Part shown: positions 17,846 through 25,983 of the stretch, in pieces
Numbering within the stretch: the stretch's first letter is position 1
Layout of the letters: every line of letters starts with the position of its first letter
DNA from: Polyangium sp. 15x6
Lineage (GTDB): Bacteria > Myxococcota_A > Polyangia > Polyangiales > Polyangiaceae
Length of the DNA stretch: 64,000 nt
Assembly (NCBI RefSeq): GCF_029960785.1
Contig: NZ_JASBQE010000003.1
Coordinates: 1-64,000, forward strand
Reading direction: 5' to 3'
The notes under the pieces: model-generated
Told to the model about the DNA's origin: nothing
The model's database searches: none
Seen by the model: only the letters and a program-made list of their open reading frames with translations
Translations under genes and position numbers: made by a program

Positions 17846-17939
17846 GCTGAGCCCATCGTCGATACCTCAGGGCTCTCCGTCCGAGGACTTCCTGGCCCCG
17901 CTAACCCATGCCGACCGTCAACCACGAGGAAGAGACTCG

Positions 17940-19046
17940 ATGACTCACCTCATCACGCTGTTTTCCCCGGAAACGTATCGCCGGTTCTCAGAATCCAAGC
18001 GGGACACGAGTGCCGTGCGCATCCGCCAGCAGAAAGCGGCGGAGCGGGTGAGCGTCGGCGATTTTTTGGTTGCGTACATGACCGGACTCTCGAGGTGGGT
18101 GGGGCTCTTCGAGGTCACAGGTCGTGCCTACCGAGACCAAACACCTATCTTCGCGGAGAAGGACGATCCATTTGTTGTACGGTTGCCCATCAAGACGCAT
18201 GTGTGGCTAGCGCCACAGCACGGCCTTCCGATCCACGACCGCGCGTTGTGGCAAAAGCTCTCTTTCACGAGGGGCCACGAGCCGAACTCGACACTTTGGA
18301 CCGGCTCGGTCCGGACAAGCCTGGCGCCGCTCGACGCCGCCGACGCCAAGCTGCTTGATGCGCTGCTCCGCGCCCAGGCCGGAAAGCTGATCAACTACCC
18401 ACTCGATGCTAGCGAGGCCCGATTGATCGAGGAGCACCGTGTCCGGCGTGAGGGCGGTGAAGTCACGGTGAGCGTGCCCGAAGATGCAGTCGATTTGTCG
18501 TCGAATTCGCCAAAACTCGCGCGCGAATCAGTAAGGGTGCAGGCGCTTCTTGCAAAGATCGGCGCTACCATGGGTTTCCGGGTGTGGATTCCGACGAGCG
18601 ATCGCGCCAGCGTCCTGCGCGAGCAGCCTGCCGTGGAGCCAAGCCTCCTGCAGCAACTCCCGCTCAACTACGATAACACGACGCTCAAAACGATCGAGAA
18701 CATCGACGTGATCTGGTTGAAGGGGCGCTCAATGGCGCGCGCGTTCGAGGTCGAGCATACGACGGCGATCTATTCGGGGATCCTTCGCATGGCTGATCTG
18801 CTCGCCCTGCAGCCAAATATGGACATTCGGCTCCATATTGTCGGTCCAGAAGACCGCCGTCGCAAGGTTTTTGATGAAATTCGCCGTCCGGTCTTCTCCC
18901 TCATCGAAGGCAAGCCGCTCCAGGAACGCTGCACCTTCCTTTCCTATGATAGCGTTGATGAGCTCGCGAAGCTACCGCATCTCGGGCACGTCAACGACAG
19001 TATCTTGTCGGAATATGAGGATGATGCACGCTCCGAGGGAGCATGA
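17940..19046 (+). CDS. EVE/PUA-like plus PD-(D/E)XK-like nuclease, Type IV-like
   Basis: The 368-residue product joins two parts. The first 100 residues look like an EVE/PUA-type base-binding domain (RIRQQKAAERVSVGDFLVAY, then WVGLFEVTGRAYRDQTPIF). The C-terminal half resembles a PD-(D/E)XK nuclease: Asp256 in NIDVIWLKG, then Glu270 and Glu272 in AFEVEHTTAIYSGILRMADL, a D-x13-ExE spacing reminiscent of BamHI, where Lys is replaced by Glu. EVE-nuclease fusions are known or suspected modification-dependent restriction enzymes. ATG 17940 follows GAGGAAG. The gene is visibly less GC-rich than its surroundings and sits between 118-residue-family genes, consistent with transfer. No methylase or partner nuclease is adjacent. 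The nuclease call is moderate. Confidence 0.65.
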   Translation: MTHLITLFSPETYRRFSESKRDTSAVRIRQQKAAERVSVGDFLVAYMTGLSRWVGLFEVTGRAYRDQTPIFAEKDDPFVVRLPIKTHVWLAPQHGLPIHDRALWQKLSFTRGHEPNSTLWTGSVRTSLAPLDAADAKLLDALLRAQAGKLINYPLDASEARLIEEHRVRREGGEVTVSVPEDAVDLSSNSPKLARESVRVQALLAKIGATMGFRVWIPTSDRASVLREQPAVEPSLLQQLPLNYDNTTLKTIENIDVIWLKGRSMARAFEVEHTTAIYSGILRMADLLALQPNMDIRLHIVGPEDRRRKVFDEIRRPVFSLIEGKPLQERCTFLSYDSVDELAKLPHLGHVNDSILSEYEDDARSEGA

Positions 19047-19172
19047 TGTCGAGCCCAAGTTGTCGGATCGGCTGATACCGAGAGTGGCCCACCGAGTGGT
19101 TTGGCTGTGCTTTGCCCAGAGGCAGAGTCGGAATCCTCCCATGCTACAATCAATCAACGAACGCCGCGCAAG

Positions 19173-19529
19173 TCACCAAGCCTTCGCGCAAAAATCGAAT
19201 CCTTCCCGCAGCGCTCGCGCCAGTCTTTGCAACCAGTAGTTATACGGCAGCTCATCGAGCGTGTACCGGCCGAGGACTGCACGTAACTCGCTGCACTTGG
19301 CGAGCACGTCCTCCATCGGGAGATTCTCTTCGAGCTCCACGTCCTCGTAAAATGGCCAGGTTTCGGGTGGAATCCCGAGCTGCTGCTCGGCGAGCTCCTG
19401 GAGCTTGCTGATTGAGCTCCAGGACATGTTCTCGGAATCCAGGTCGGCTCCGACCAATCCCAGATTCCCGCCGTCATCGCCCGGCGGCTCCAGACGGAGA
19501 TTCTTGCCGATGTAGATGGTCGCGCCCAT
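19173..19529 (-). CDS. 118-residue family member, immunity-like
   Basis: Starting at ATG 19529 the product is MGATIYIGKNLRLEPPG and so on to FDFCAKAW, 118 residues, the same length as the gene at 17182. It is acidic in the middle (YEDVELEENLPMEDVL) and has a helical C-terminal half. No signal, span or catalytic motif is seen. The shared WP, LG and LR..L positions with the other copy support a common family. Function is unknown; an immunity or antitoxin role is a guess based on size, acidity and duplication around the nuclease-like gene. Confidence 0.7.
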   Translation of the reverse strand: MGATIYIGKNLRLEPPGDDGGNLGLVGADLDSENMSWSSISKLQELAEQQLGIPPETWPFYEDVELEENLPMEDVLAKCSELRAVLGRYTLDELPYNYWLQRLARALREGFDFCAKAW

Positions 19530-19617
19530 CGCCCGAGCATAGGACGGCGCGCGCATCGCATCAAGCATGCGTCGGCTTGTGCCGATGGCCGAGGGGTGGC
19601 ATGCTGCCGCGCGCAAA

Positions 19618-19953
19618 ATGACCATCGAGAACGAAACCGTGAAGCAGCGAAAATTCCTCGCGTCGATGATCGAGGACGACTACTACCCGAAGCACCTCGT
19701 CGAGAAGGGGCAGCGGCTGCTCGCGGCGCTGGCGGAGCGTATCGAGAAAGATGCGCCCAAAGGAAGCGCGGTCTACGCGCTCACGCACACGACGACCGAG
19801 GCATTCAACGAGCTCCAGGAGGAGTTTTACGAAGCGGAGAGTGAGATCGAGACCGTCGCGCGTGAGGCCATCGCGGAGGACATCGGCTTCATCCTCGACG
19901 CCTATGGGTACGAGTTCGACATCGAAGAGGCGATCGCGCCGCGGGATTGGTGA
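19618..19953 (+). CDS. DUF5713-like protein
   Basis: The 111-residue product MTIENETVKQRKFLASMIED followed by DYYPKHLVEKG, VYALTHTTTEAFNELQEEF, EIETVAREAIAEDIGFILDA and a terminal IAPRDW matches my recollection of the DUF5713 family in length and in these segments. These proteins are small, acidic and cytosolic with no known activity. The ATG is preceded by GCAAA rather than a clear ribosome site. Its stop overlaps the GTG start of the next gene (GTGA), so the two products are made together. Confidence 0.75.
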   Translation: MTIENETVKQRKFLASMIEDDYYPKHLVEKGQRLLAALAERIEKDAPKGSAVYALTHTTTEAFNELQEEFYEAESEIETVAREAIAEDIGFILDAYGYEFDIEEAIAPRDW

Positions 19954-20261
19954 CCGTGCTCGGCGTCCAGGTCCAGATCGTGCGATTCGCCGATGACGCG
20001 CAGCCCGGCTGGGTCGAGTGCCACTTGATCGACGCGCACGGCCGCCGCTGGTCGTTCCTCGAGAAAGTGCCGGTCGTCACCCTGGCGCCCTTGGACGAGC
20101 AAAGCGAGTACCCGCAACCGGGCATCGTCGCTTGCGAGGTCCTCACGCGGCGCGGAGGGATTGCCCGCATCGATACGGCCCAGCCGTGGGCCATTGAATC
20201 GACCGAGGGGGAGACGCAATTCGATGTGCAGGAGTCCCTCCTGGTCGAGGTCGACTGGTAA
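19950..20261 (+). CDS. Small beta-rich partner of DUF5713-like gene
   Basis: The 103-residue product begins at GTG 19950, which overlaps the preceding stop (GTGA); TTG 19947 is also in frame. It is predicted to be mostly beta: TVLGVQVQIVRFADDAQPGW, RRWSFLEKVPVVTLAPLD, and FDVQESLLVEVDW. There is no signal peptide. I do not recognise the family with certainty. Tight coupling to the DUF5713-like gene suggests a complex or a shared job. Translational coupling is the main evidence for the start. Confidence 0.65.
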   Translation: MTVLGVQVQIVRFADDAQPGWVECHLIDAHGRRWSFLEKVPVVTLAPLDEQSEYPQPGIVACEVLTRRGGIARIDTAQPWAIESTEGETQFDVQESLLVEVDW

Positions 20262-20601
20262 GGACGGCAGCGGCGCGGGGACGTCCGGCGGATCCTCGGG
20301 GGACGTCGTCCACCACCATCCATTCCCGTCCGAGCTCCCTCCCGTAGGCGCCGAATCGAGCTGTCCCTCGAGCTCCCCAATGGCCGTGCGAATCTCTTCG
20401 AGACGCTCTTCCGCGCCTTCCGCCTCGCACAGCGCCTCGGCCGCCCTCGAGCTTGCGAGGGCTTCCGCTCCCCGGCAGTTCCGTCGCCATCGTGATCCGT
20501 CATGCGCGTGATCCTATCGCAAGTCACGCTCCGCAGGACACGCGGTTTTCCGTTGATCGCCCCCGCTGAATCGGAGGACGCTTCTGCCTGGAGCGAATCC
20601 C
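20262..20601. other. 340-bp interval without supported gene
   Basis: No frame with both a start and a protein-like composition was found. One minus-strand frame through about 20320-20480 reads like a real helical protein (EALCEAEGAEERLEEIRTAI) but has no start codon, so it may be a decayed gene end. The + strand should contain the promoter for the gene at 20602. Confidence 0.5.
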
Positions 20602-22968
20602 ATGCCCGACCTCATTTTCCTCCGTTTTCGTGCGACTTCGGGTGGAAACGTCGACGTGCCGGTCCTCCTCGCCGGCGCGGGAAAGGACGCCGCCGAGCGC
20701 TGGAAGGACGCGCTTCGCACGCCCGGCGTGCACGTGCTGCTCGAAGGGGACCGTGATTATGCCGTGAGCCTCGCGCCCCCCGCCTCGGAGGCGACGATCC
20801 AGATGCTCCAGGCCAGCCGGAAGAAGAGCGTGCGCGTCGTCTTCCCCGGACGAACCCCCGTGCTGCGCAGGATCGCCGACGTCGCCGTCGTCCCGCCGAA
20901 GCAGGTCGGGCTTGCCTCCGCCCCCGAAGCGGCCGCGGCCCTCGATTTGACGGCCGGGCGCGAGGGCGCGCCGTCGTTATGGCTCCTGCCCGACGGATCG
21001 TTCGCCACCGAGCCGGGGCCGCCGCCGCGTGGCCTCGACGCGGGCCCCGCGCTCGTCCGCGCCGCGCGCTGGATCTCGTCCCGTCGCACCACCACCTTCG
21101 AGCGCCTCTTCCCGCCGAGCGCGTTTCGCCCCGACGAACCCTTGCGCCCCGAGCGGCTCACCGCCCCGCAGGCCGCGGGGCTCCTCGCCCAGGCCCGGAG
21201 CGCGTTCGCCGCCGCCGGGGCGAACACCGAATATGCGCGAAATGCGCTGCTCGCGGCCGCGCAGGTCCGATCGGCCACGCTCACCGTGCTCTCGCACCTC
21301 GTGGCCACGGCGCTCCGGGATCCCGAGTTCCGTGCGGCGGCCGATCAGGCCGCGGCCCTGATGTTCGCGCTCGTCGCCGGCGAGACGGGGCCTTCGGCCG
21401 TGCCGGCGCTCCGGGCGCACGCGATTCAGCTCCTCTCGATGCGCGCGCCGGCGCTCTCGGCCGCGGACCGGGAGCTCGCGCGGAGCCTCGTCCGGAGCCT
21501 CGTGCGCGAGGCGCCGCCCTACGACGACCTCGCCGGACCTTGGCGTTTCGCCATGTGCTCGGCCCGCGATTTCCACGAGGGCGAGGTCGACATCTTCATC
21601 GACCGCTACGATTTTCGCGAAATCCCAGCGCCCGAGGGCTCGCCGACGCCGCCGAAATACGGGACGTATCGCGTCCTCGAAGCCCCGTTCCGCACCCCGA
21701 GCGGCGATCCCGTCTGGCTCTATGCCCGCGCCGCGCGGCCCGACGACGAGAACCTCGAGATGGCCGACCCGGCCTTCGTCGGCGTCTTCATCAACCGCCA
21801 CGCCCAGCTCGGCGCCTACGACATGCGCGCCGCCACGGCCACGGTCCGCCAGGCCGGCTACAAGATCATGATGAACGCGCAATGTGCTGGACTGACAACC
21901 CGTTTCGCCATCGCGCGCGCCTTCCCCGACGCCGACATCTACTCGTCCTGGGACAGCACGTATTTTCGTAACGGCGGACCCGACGGCAAGATGAACGCCT
22001 CCGAGGGCGTCGATTGCTTCGTCGAGCTCTTGCGCGGCATGTGCGAGAAGGAGACGCACGCCGAGATCGAGGCCCGCATGCGGCGCGTGCAATGGCACCA
22101 CGCGCAGGCCCACTTCCCCGGCTTCTCGCAGTTCGTCGGGCCTGGCAATCCCCTCGTCGTCGCGCGCTTCCAGGACGTCAACCGCGACGGCCGCGCTGAC
22201 CTCTACGACGGCTTCCTCGACCTCACGATCGCGGATCTCGCCGAGGACCTGCGCGCCTCGCTCACGCCGCGGGATCCCGGCGTCGCGCCCTCGCAGATCG
22301 GCGGCGAGGCGGCCACGGGGCTCGGCTGGGCCGCGGGCAGCATGAACCGCGTCACGCAATACTCGGATCTCTGGGCGGGTTTGCCGGGACAAAGCGAGCT
22401 CTTCTACATCTTCCACGCGGGCGGCTTCTACGATCGGGGCGAGCCGCCGGCCGACGTGCCCGGGGGTTTGCCCGGCGAGCGGCTCGGGGCCTTGCCGGCC
22501 GTTTGTCGGTACGTACGTGGGACGGACGAGCCGGCGGGTATGCAGGCGGACGTGATGATGCACGCCCACCTGAGCCACGCGGGCAAAGAATTGAAGCGCC
22601 TGCTATGCGCGGCCGACGCCATGTGGCGCGCCTTCGACACGGGCCTGCTCGATGGCCCGCCCATGCACACGCTCGCGGGCAAGCGCGGCGCCATCCTGCT
22701 CACGCTCGCGGGCCTGCTCGAGTTCCCCGCCGACCAGAACTTCGTCGACGGCCTCTGGTCCATGGCGCTCGAAGCCCTGCGATTCCCGCCCATCTCGAGG
22801 TCGGTCGTCCGCGGATGTATCACCGAGGCCGACCACGAAGCGTCGAACTACTACGGTTCGCGCCGGGGGCTCGTGCAGCTTTTGGAGGATCTCGGGAAAT
22901 CGGATCCGCTCGCGCTTTCGGTGCTCGAATCGGAGGATCCGAAGGTGGGACGGGCGAAGGAGATTTAG
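20602..22968 (+). CDS. Large protein with possible caspase-like fold and EF-hand
   Basis: A 788-residue protein without signal peptide. The N-terminal 110 residues are an alpha/beta domain (TPGVHVLLEGDRDYAVSL), then a helical Ala-rich region about 190-310. In the middle, AFVGVFINRHAQLGAYDM and YKIMMNAQCAGLTTRFAIA place His400 and Cys428 at the ends of two consecutive hydrophobic strands, the arrangement of the His-Cys dyad in caspase, clostripain and gingipain folds. DVNRDGRADLYDGF further on is a good EF-hand-type calcium loop. No family was recognised overall. A calcium-linked cysteine peptidase is possible, but the His lacks the usual flanking Gly. ATG 20602 is the only good start. It stands alone between spacers. 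Confidence 0.7.
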   Translation: MPDLIFLRFRATSGGNVDVPVLLAGAGKDAAERWKDALRTPGVHVLLEGDRDYAVSLAPPASEATIQMLQASRKKSVRVVFPGRTPVLRRIADVAVVPPKQVGLASAPEAAAALDLTAGREGAPSLWLLPDGSFATEPGPPPRGLDAGPALVRAARWISSRRTTTFERLFPPSAFRPDEPLRPERLTAPQAAGLLAQARSAFAAAGANTEYARNALLAAAQVRSATLTVLSHLVATALRDPEFRAAADQAAALMFALVAGETGPSAVPALRAHAIQLLSMRAPALSAADRELARSLVRSLVREAPPYDDLAGPWRFAMCSARDFHEGEVDIFIDRYDFREIPAPEGSPTPPKYGTYRVLEAPFRTPSGDPVWLYARAARPDDENLEMADPAFVGVFINRHAQLGAYDMRAATATVRQAGYKIMMNAQCAGLTTRFAIARAFPDADIYSSWDSTYFRNGGPDGKMNASEGVDCFVELLRGMCEKETHAEIEARMRRVQWHHAQAHFPGFSQFVGPGNPLVVARFQDVNRDGRADLYDGFLDLTIADLAEDLRASLTPRDPGVAPSQIGGEAATGLGWAAGSMNRVTQYSDLWAGLPGQSELFYIFHAGGFYDRGEPPADVPGGLPGERLGALPAVCRYVRGTDEPAGMQADVMMHAHLSHAGKELKRLLCAADAMWRAFDTGLLDGPPMHTLAGKRGAILLTLAGLLEFPADQNFVDGLWSMALEALRFPPISRSVVRGCITEADHEASNYYGSRRGLVQLLEDLGKSDPLALSVLESEDPKVGRAKEI

Positions 22969-22997
22969 CAGGAGCAGCGAATCTCAGGCTGCTCTGC
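22968..22997 (+). terminator. Imperfect hairpin after the large gene
   Basis: Bases 22968-22978 (GCAGGAGCAGC) pair with 22988-22997 (GCTGCTCTGC) apart from one bulged base, starting at the stop codon. There is no T tract, so it could be an mRNA-end stabiliser or a weak terminator. Confidence 0.4.
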
Positions 22998-23524
22998 GAG
23001 ATGGGGCAGCGAGCTCGCCTCGGGAGGTGAATCGGCAGGCCTTTGCCTGGCCGAGGAAACCGACCGTAGCAATCCACCGCGTTGGCGACCGCGTTGCGCC
23101 CTGAGCCCAAGCTTCGCCCCGATCTCGTTCGGCTTCTGGCAGAACCTCGGCCCGAGTCCTCGATACGCGCTTTCCAGGTGGTCGACGCTCTCCGCCTGCC
23201 ACGTGCTTCTGCTTCAGCCATCGAGCGATTGTCCCCGGACCGTGGCGCACCGCTCAACCCCGCAGCCGATGCCGGAGAAACCGACTTGCCACTTGCTCAC
23301 CGTTTGCCGCGAGGCGTCGTTCGACGTGGCGACCTCGCCATTGCTCCTGTCGTCCGCGCATCCCTCACGCACTGATTCTCTCCATCAGCGCGTGGCCCCT
23401 TCTTGGCAATCCGTTCGAACACGTGCACGTTTCCTTCGCGCCGGGTGACGCGCGCTGCGATCGGCGAATGTACCCTCGCCTGCGAGATGTTCGACCGGGC
23501 ATGGATACGGGAAATGGGGGATCC
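22998..23524. other. 527-bp spacer, no supported gene
   Basis: The spacer begins with a dispersed repeat (23008-23055). A minus-strand frame over 22984-23250 contains ARWLKQKHVAGGE, which looks like part of a helix-turn-helix or recombinase-type protein, but it has no proper start context or continuation. I treat it as non-coding or as a gene remnant. The end of the spacer should hold the promoter for the DUF4360 array. Confidence 0.5.
23008..23055. repeat. Dispersed 48-bp repeat, copy 1
   Basis: This stretch, from AGCGAGCTCGCCTCGGG to TTTGCCTGGCCGAG, matches 60048-60094 with a few differences and one gap. In both copies the last part can fold into a small hairpin around CTTT/TTT (GGC...GCCTGGCC). 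At 60 kb it runs into a 40-nt terminator-like hairpin; here that part is missing. Confidence 0.8.
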
Positions 23525-24163
23525 ATGAGCAGTACGAAGACGCGAGCAATGTTCACGGTGAGCCTGCTCGGCCTTGCCCTGGGCACTTCGGCGGCGGAGG
23601 GGCGCACCGTCCCCCCACCCACCTCGGGGCTCGCCGTGGAGAGCGTCCAGGCCATGGGCACGGGTTGCATGGACGCTTCCGCGGTGCACGTGGAATTTTC
23701 GCCGGCAGGCGACGAGATCATCGTTCGATATGGCCCAGGCCAGCTCAGTCTCGCGGCGGGGCCGGGCATCCCGCTCTCGTTGATGGGCAGTTATTGCAGG
23801 CTCCAGCTCCGGCTGCGGGTACCGCAGGGGTACTCCTATGCGATCACCGGCATCACGCATGAGGGGTATGCGGACCTCGACCCTGGCGTCACGGCACGGC
23901 GCACGGCGTGGTTCTGGTTCTCGGGCATGGTGGCCCCTTACCGCACGGTGGCCCTCGTCGGGCCTTTCGCGGGGAACTATCGGCTCACGAGCGATGTGGG
24001 GGCCAATCCGCGATACTCCGCATGCGGATCGAGCGCCCCGCTGTTTCTCTTGATGAATGTCGGACTTTCGAACCTCGACAATCCGAATGGGATGGGAACC
24101 GTGGACGCTGGCGAAGCGGGCCCGATCATCCGTTACCGCCTTTCTTGGCAGCAGTGCGGCTGA
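23525..24163 (+). CDS. DUF4360-family secreted protein, copy 1
   Basis: The 212-residue product has an export signal (MFTVSLLGLALGTSAAEG) and then the DUF4360 features: MGTGCMDASAVHVEFSPAGD, LMGSYCRLQLRLRVPQGYSY, ITGITHEGYADLDPGV, and a C-terminal RYRLSWQQCG. The conserved Cys residues should form disulphides outside the cytoplasm. DUF4360 proteins are secreted by actinobacteria, fungi and myxobacteria and have no settled function. ATG 23525 is preceded by GGGGGA; ATG 23501 is an alternative. It is the first of three tandem paralogues on this strand. Confidence 0.85.
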   Translation: MSSTKTRAMFTVSLLGLALGTSAAEGRTVPPPTSGLAVESVQAMGTGCMDASAVHVEFSPAGDEIIVRYGPGQLSLAAGPGIPLSLMGSYCRLQLRLRVPQGYSYAITGITHEGYADLDPGVTARRTAWFWFSGMVAPYRTVALVGPFAGNYRLTSDVGANPRYSACGSSAPLFLLMNVGLSNLDNPNGMGTVDAGEAGPIIRYRLSWQQCG

Positions 24164-24302
24164 CGGCGCGCCGTCCCGTCGCCCCGGGCGAGTTACTTGC
24201 GCTACGCGCCGACGAAAGGCAGGTTTCACGCGGGAGGCCGTCAGGGGAACAAATGCTTTCAAGAGCCGTTGAGAACCCCTCGTCTGGCCAAAGGAGGCAG
24301 AG

Positions 24303-24938
24303 ATGAAAGCGAGATTCATGGGGCTTCTGGTCACAATGGCGACGATGGGACTCGGCGTGGCAGGCTCTCCGGGTGTGGCCACGGCGCAGCCCGAGGTGCC
24401 AGAATTCGTCCGGATTCGGAACATCCAGTACAGCGGCCCCGCGTGCCCCCAAGGCAGCGCGAACGTGTCGACGTTCGCGAACAATACGGCGTTCCTCGTC
24501 ACATACAACGAGTTCCTCGTGGAGGCCGCCCCGGGGTTCCCTCCTTCACAGGGCAACAAGCAATGTACGTTGAGCATCGAGGTCGAGCACCCGCCGGGGT
24601 GGAGCTACACGATTGGCAGCATCGTGTACCGTGGGAATGCCGTGCTGGGTAGGAACGTCAGCGCGCGGTTCCGGGCACGCTATAACTTCCCTGGCACCGC
24701 CTCGTCCTCGAACGAGGTGTTCATGAGCGGGCCCACGAACAGCGATTTCGAGCTGCCGAAGGATTTCTCTCTCGAGGTCTGGGAGCCTCGCTGCACCGGG
24801 GGGGCTTTGCCCATCATCGTGACGGGGACGGCAGCCATCGACACCACGAGGGAGCCGCAGGGAACCGGCATCATCCGCGTGGAGCAGACGGACGGTACAT
24901 TCGACATGATCATCAACCTCCGCTGGAGGCGTTGCTGA
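24303..24938 (+). CDS. DUF4360-family secreted protein, copy 2
   Basis: A 211-residue paralogue of its neighbours with signal peptide ending near TAQPEVPEF. It keeps YSGPACPQGSANVSTFANNT, LVTYNEFLVEAAPG, KQCTLSIEVEHPPGWSYTIG and the final INLRWRRC. AAGGAGG at 24289-24296 is a near-perfect ribosome site for ATG 24303, better than that of the other copies. A 14-bp-stem terminator follows 44 bases after the stop. The segment LVTYNEFLVEA is the source or sister of the gene fragment at 25041-25143. Confidence 0.88.
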   Translation: MKARFMGLLVTMATMGLGVAGSPGVATAQPEVPEFVRIRNIQYSGPACPQGSANVSTFANNTAFLVTYNEFLVEAAPGFPPSQGNKQCTLSIEVEHPPGWSYTIGSIVYRGNAVLGRNVSARFRARYNFPGTASSSNEVFMSGPTNSDFELPKDFSLEVWEPRCTGGALPIIVTGTAAIDTTREPQGTGIIRVEQTDGTFDMIINLRWRRC

Positions 24939-24981
24939 TCGAAATGATCCGAGCGCCGCGGAGGTGCGTCCGTGGAGATGC

Positions 24982-25018
24982 CATGGGAGAGGCTGGGGAC
25001 ATCGCAGCCTCTCCCATG
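24982..25018 (+). terminator. Hairpin terminator of DUF4360 copy 2
   Basis: CATGGGAGAGGCTG (24982-24995) and CAGCCTCTCCCATG (25005-25018) are a perfect 14-bp inverted repeat with a nine-base loop, followed by CTTATT. The T tract is short, but position and stem strength support a terminator. Confidence 0.7.
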
Positions 25019-25040
25019 CTTATTGGCACGAGAAACCACC

Positions 25041-25143
25041 GTGTCATGGCGTAACTTTGCCAACGATACAGCGGTCCTCGTCACATACGACGAGCTCATC
25101 GTGGAGGCCGGCCCTGGTTTGTGTCTCTCTCAGGGCTACGCTG
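25041..25143 (+). pseudogene. DUF4360 gene fragment
   Basis: The frame reads VSWRNFANDTAVLVTYDELI then VEAGPGLCLSQGY, matching residues VSTFANNTAFLVTYNEFLVE and so on of copy 2 at both protein and DNA level. Nothing before or after it matches the family and there is no signal peptide in frame. It lies between the terminator of copy 2 and copy 3, so the 323-bp gap contains a piece left by duplication or recombination within the array. Confidence 0.78.
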
Positions 25144-25261
25144 GACGACCTCTTGCAATGCTTGGCATCCGGAGCAGGTTTCTCACGCAGTGGGACGTTG
25201 GTGGTTCGAGCGCGTTCCCTGAAACGGAAGCACTGCGGAGCATCCCGCGAACGACGAGGGC

Positions 25262-25888
25262 ATGACCATGACCAAACGAATGATTCTTTTTCTCTCCTCC
25301 ATCGCCATGGCGCTCGTCGGCCCCGGGGGCATGACGCCTGCGGCTGCCCAGCCTGCGCCTGCAGGCGTGAGGGTCGGGCGCGTTCAATTCAGCGGGGCCG
25401 GATGCCCATCCGGCGCGGGGACCGCGGTGCTCGTCGATGGCGGCCAGGCGCTTCGCGTCACCTTGATGGGATTACGCGTCCGCGGCGGTGCTGGGCTGCC
25501 GCTCTCAGCGGGCAACCAATCTTGCACGGCCAGCATCGAGCTTTTGCCCCCGCCGGGCTTGCGATATGTCGTCAACAACATCAACGCGCAGGGCAACGTG
25601 GCGCTCGCCGATCGCGTGCGTGCGCGCATCCGTATCCGCGCGAATTTCCCTGGCGGGGAGGGGATGTCGCGTGAGGCCACGGTCGGAGGGCCTGCGCGCC
25701 GGAGCTTCGCGCTTGCAGGCGCGGTAAGACCCATCGTGTCCCGTTGTGGGACACGACTGCCGCTCATCTTGACGGTGACCGTTGCCATCGACACGACACG
25801 GAACCCGAGCGGAGCCGCGGAGGTGCGGGGCGCGGGCAGGAATGGCGATCTGGAGGTGCGATTGCCGCTGCAATGGCAGCGCTGCTGA
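25262..25888 (+). CDS. DUF4360-family secreted protein, copy 3
   Basis: A 208-residue member with signal peptide (MILFLSSIAMALVGPGG, then AAAQPAPAG). Family landmarks are VQFSGAGCPSGAGTAVLVDG, NQSCTASIELLPPPGLRYVV and the C-terminal LEVRLPLQWQRC. ATG 25262 and ATG 25268 are both possible; GACGAGG precedes the first. It is more basic (RVRARIRIRANFPG) than the other two copies. It converges on the minus-strand gene ending at 26021. Confidence 0.86.
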   Translation: MTMTKRMILFLSSIAMALVGPGGMTPAAAQPAPAGVRVGRVQFSGAGCPSGAGTAVLVDGGQALRVTLMGLRVRGGAGLPLSAGNQSCTASIELLPPPGLRYVVNNINAQGNVALADRVRARIRIRANFPGGEGMSREATVGGPARRSFALAGAVRPIVSRCGTRLPLILTVTVAIDTTRNPSGAAEVRGAGRNGDLEVRLPLQWQRC

Positions 25889-25983
25889 TGCCCGCCCGCA
25901 ACGTCGAGACCGCATGTTTCTTCCCGAACCATGCGCTCATCGCGTCTCGCCAATGCAGCGCCAGTCTCCCCTGGGGCCGTCTG

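Noticed and set aside
17748-17939. Longer start for the EVE/nuclease-like gene
   Set aside because: It would cover the candidate promoter; ATG 17940 has a good ribosome site and the domain begins there.
20143-20527. Minus-strand frames in the 20.3-20.5 kb spacer
   Set aside because: The frames with starts have shadow-like Arg/Gly composition; the one with a protein-like composition has no start codon.
22984-23250. Minus-strand frame with a helix-turn-helix-like ARWLKQKHVAGGE segment
   Set aside because: No proper start or continuing homology; part of it is the dispersed repeat. Left as possible remnant only.
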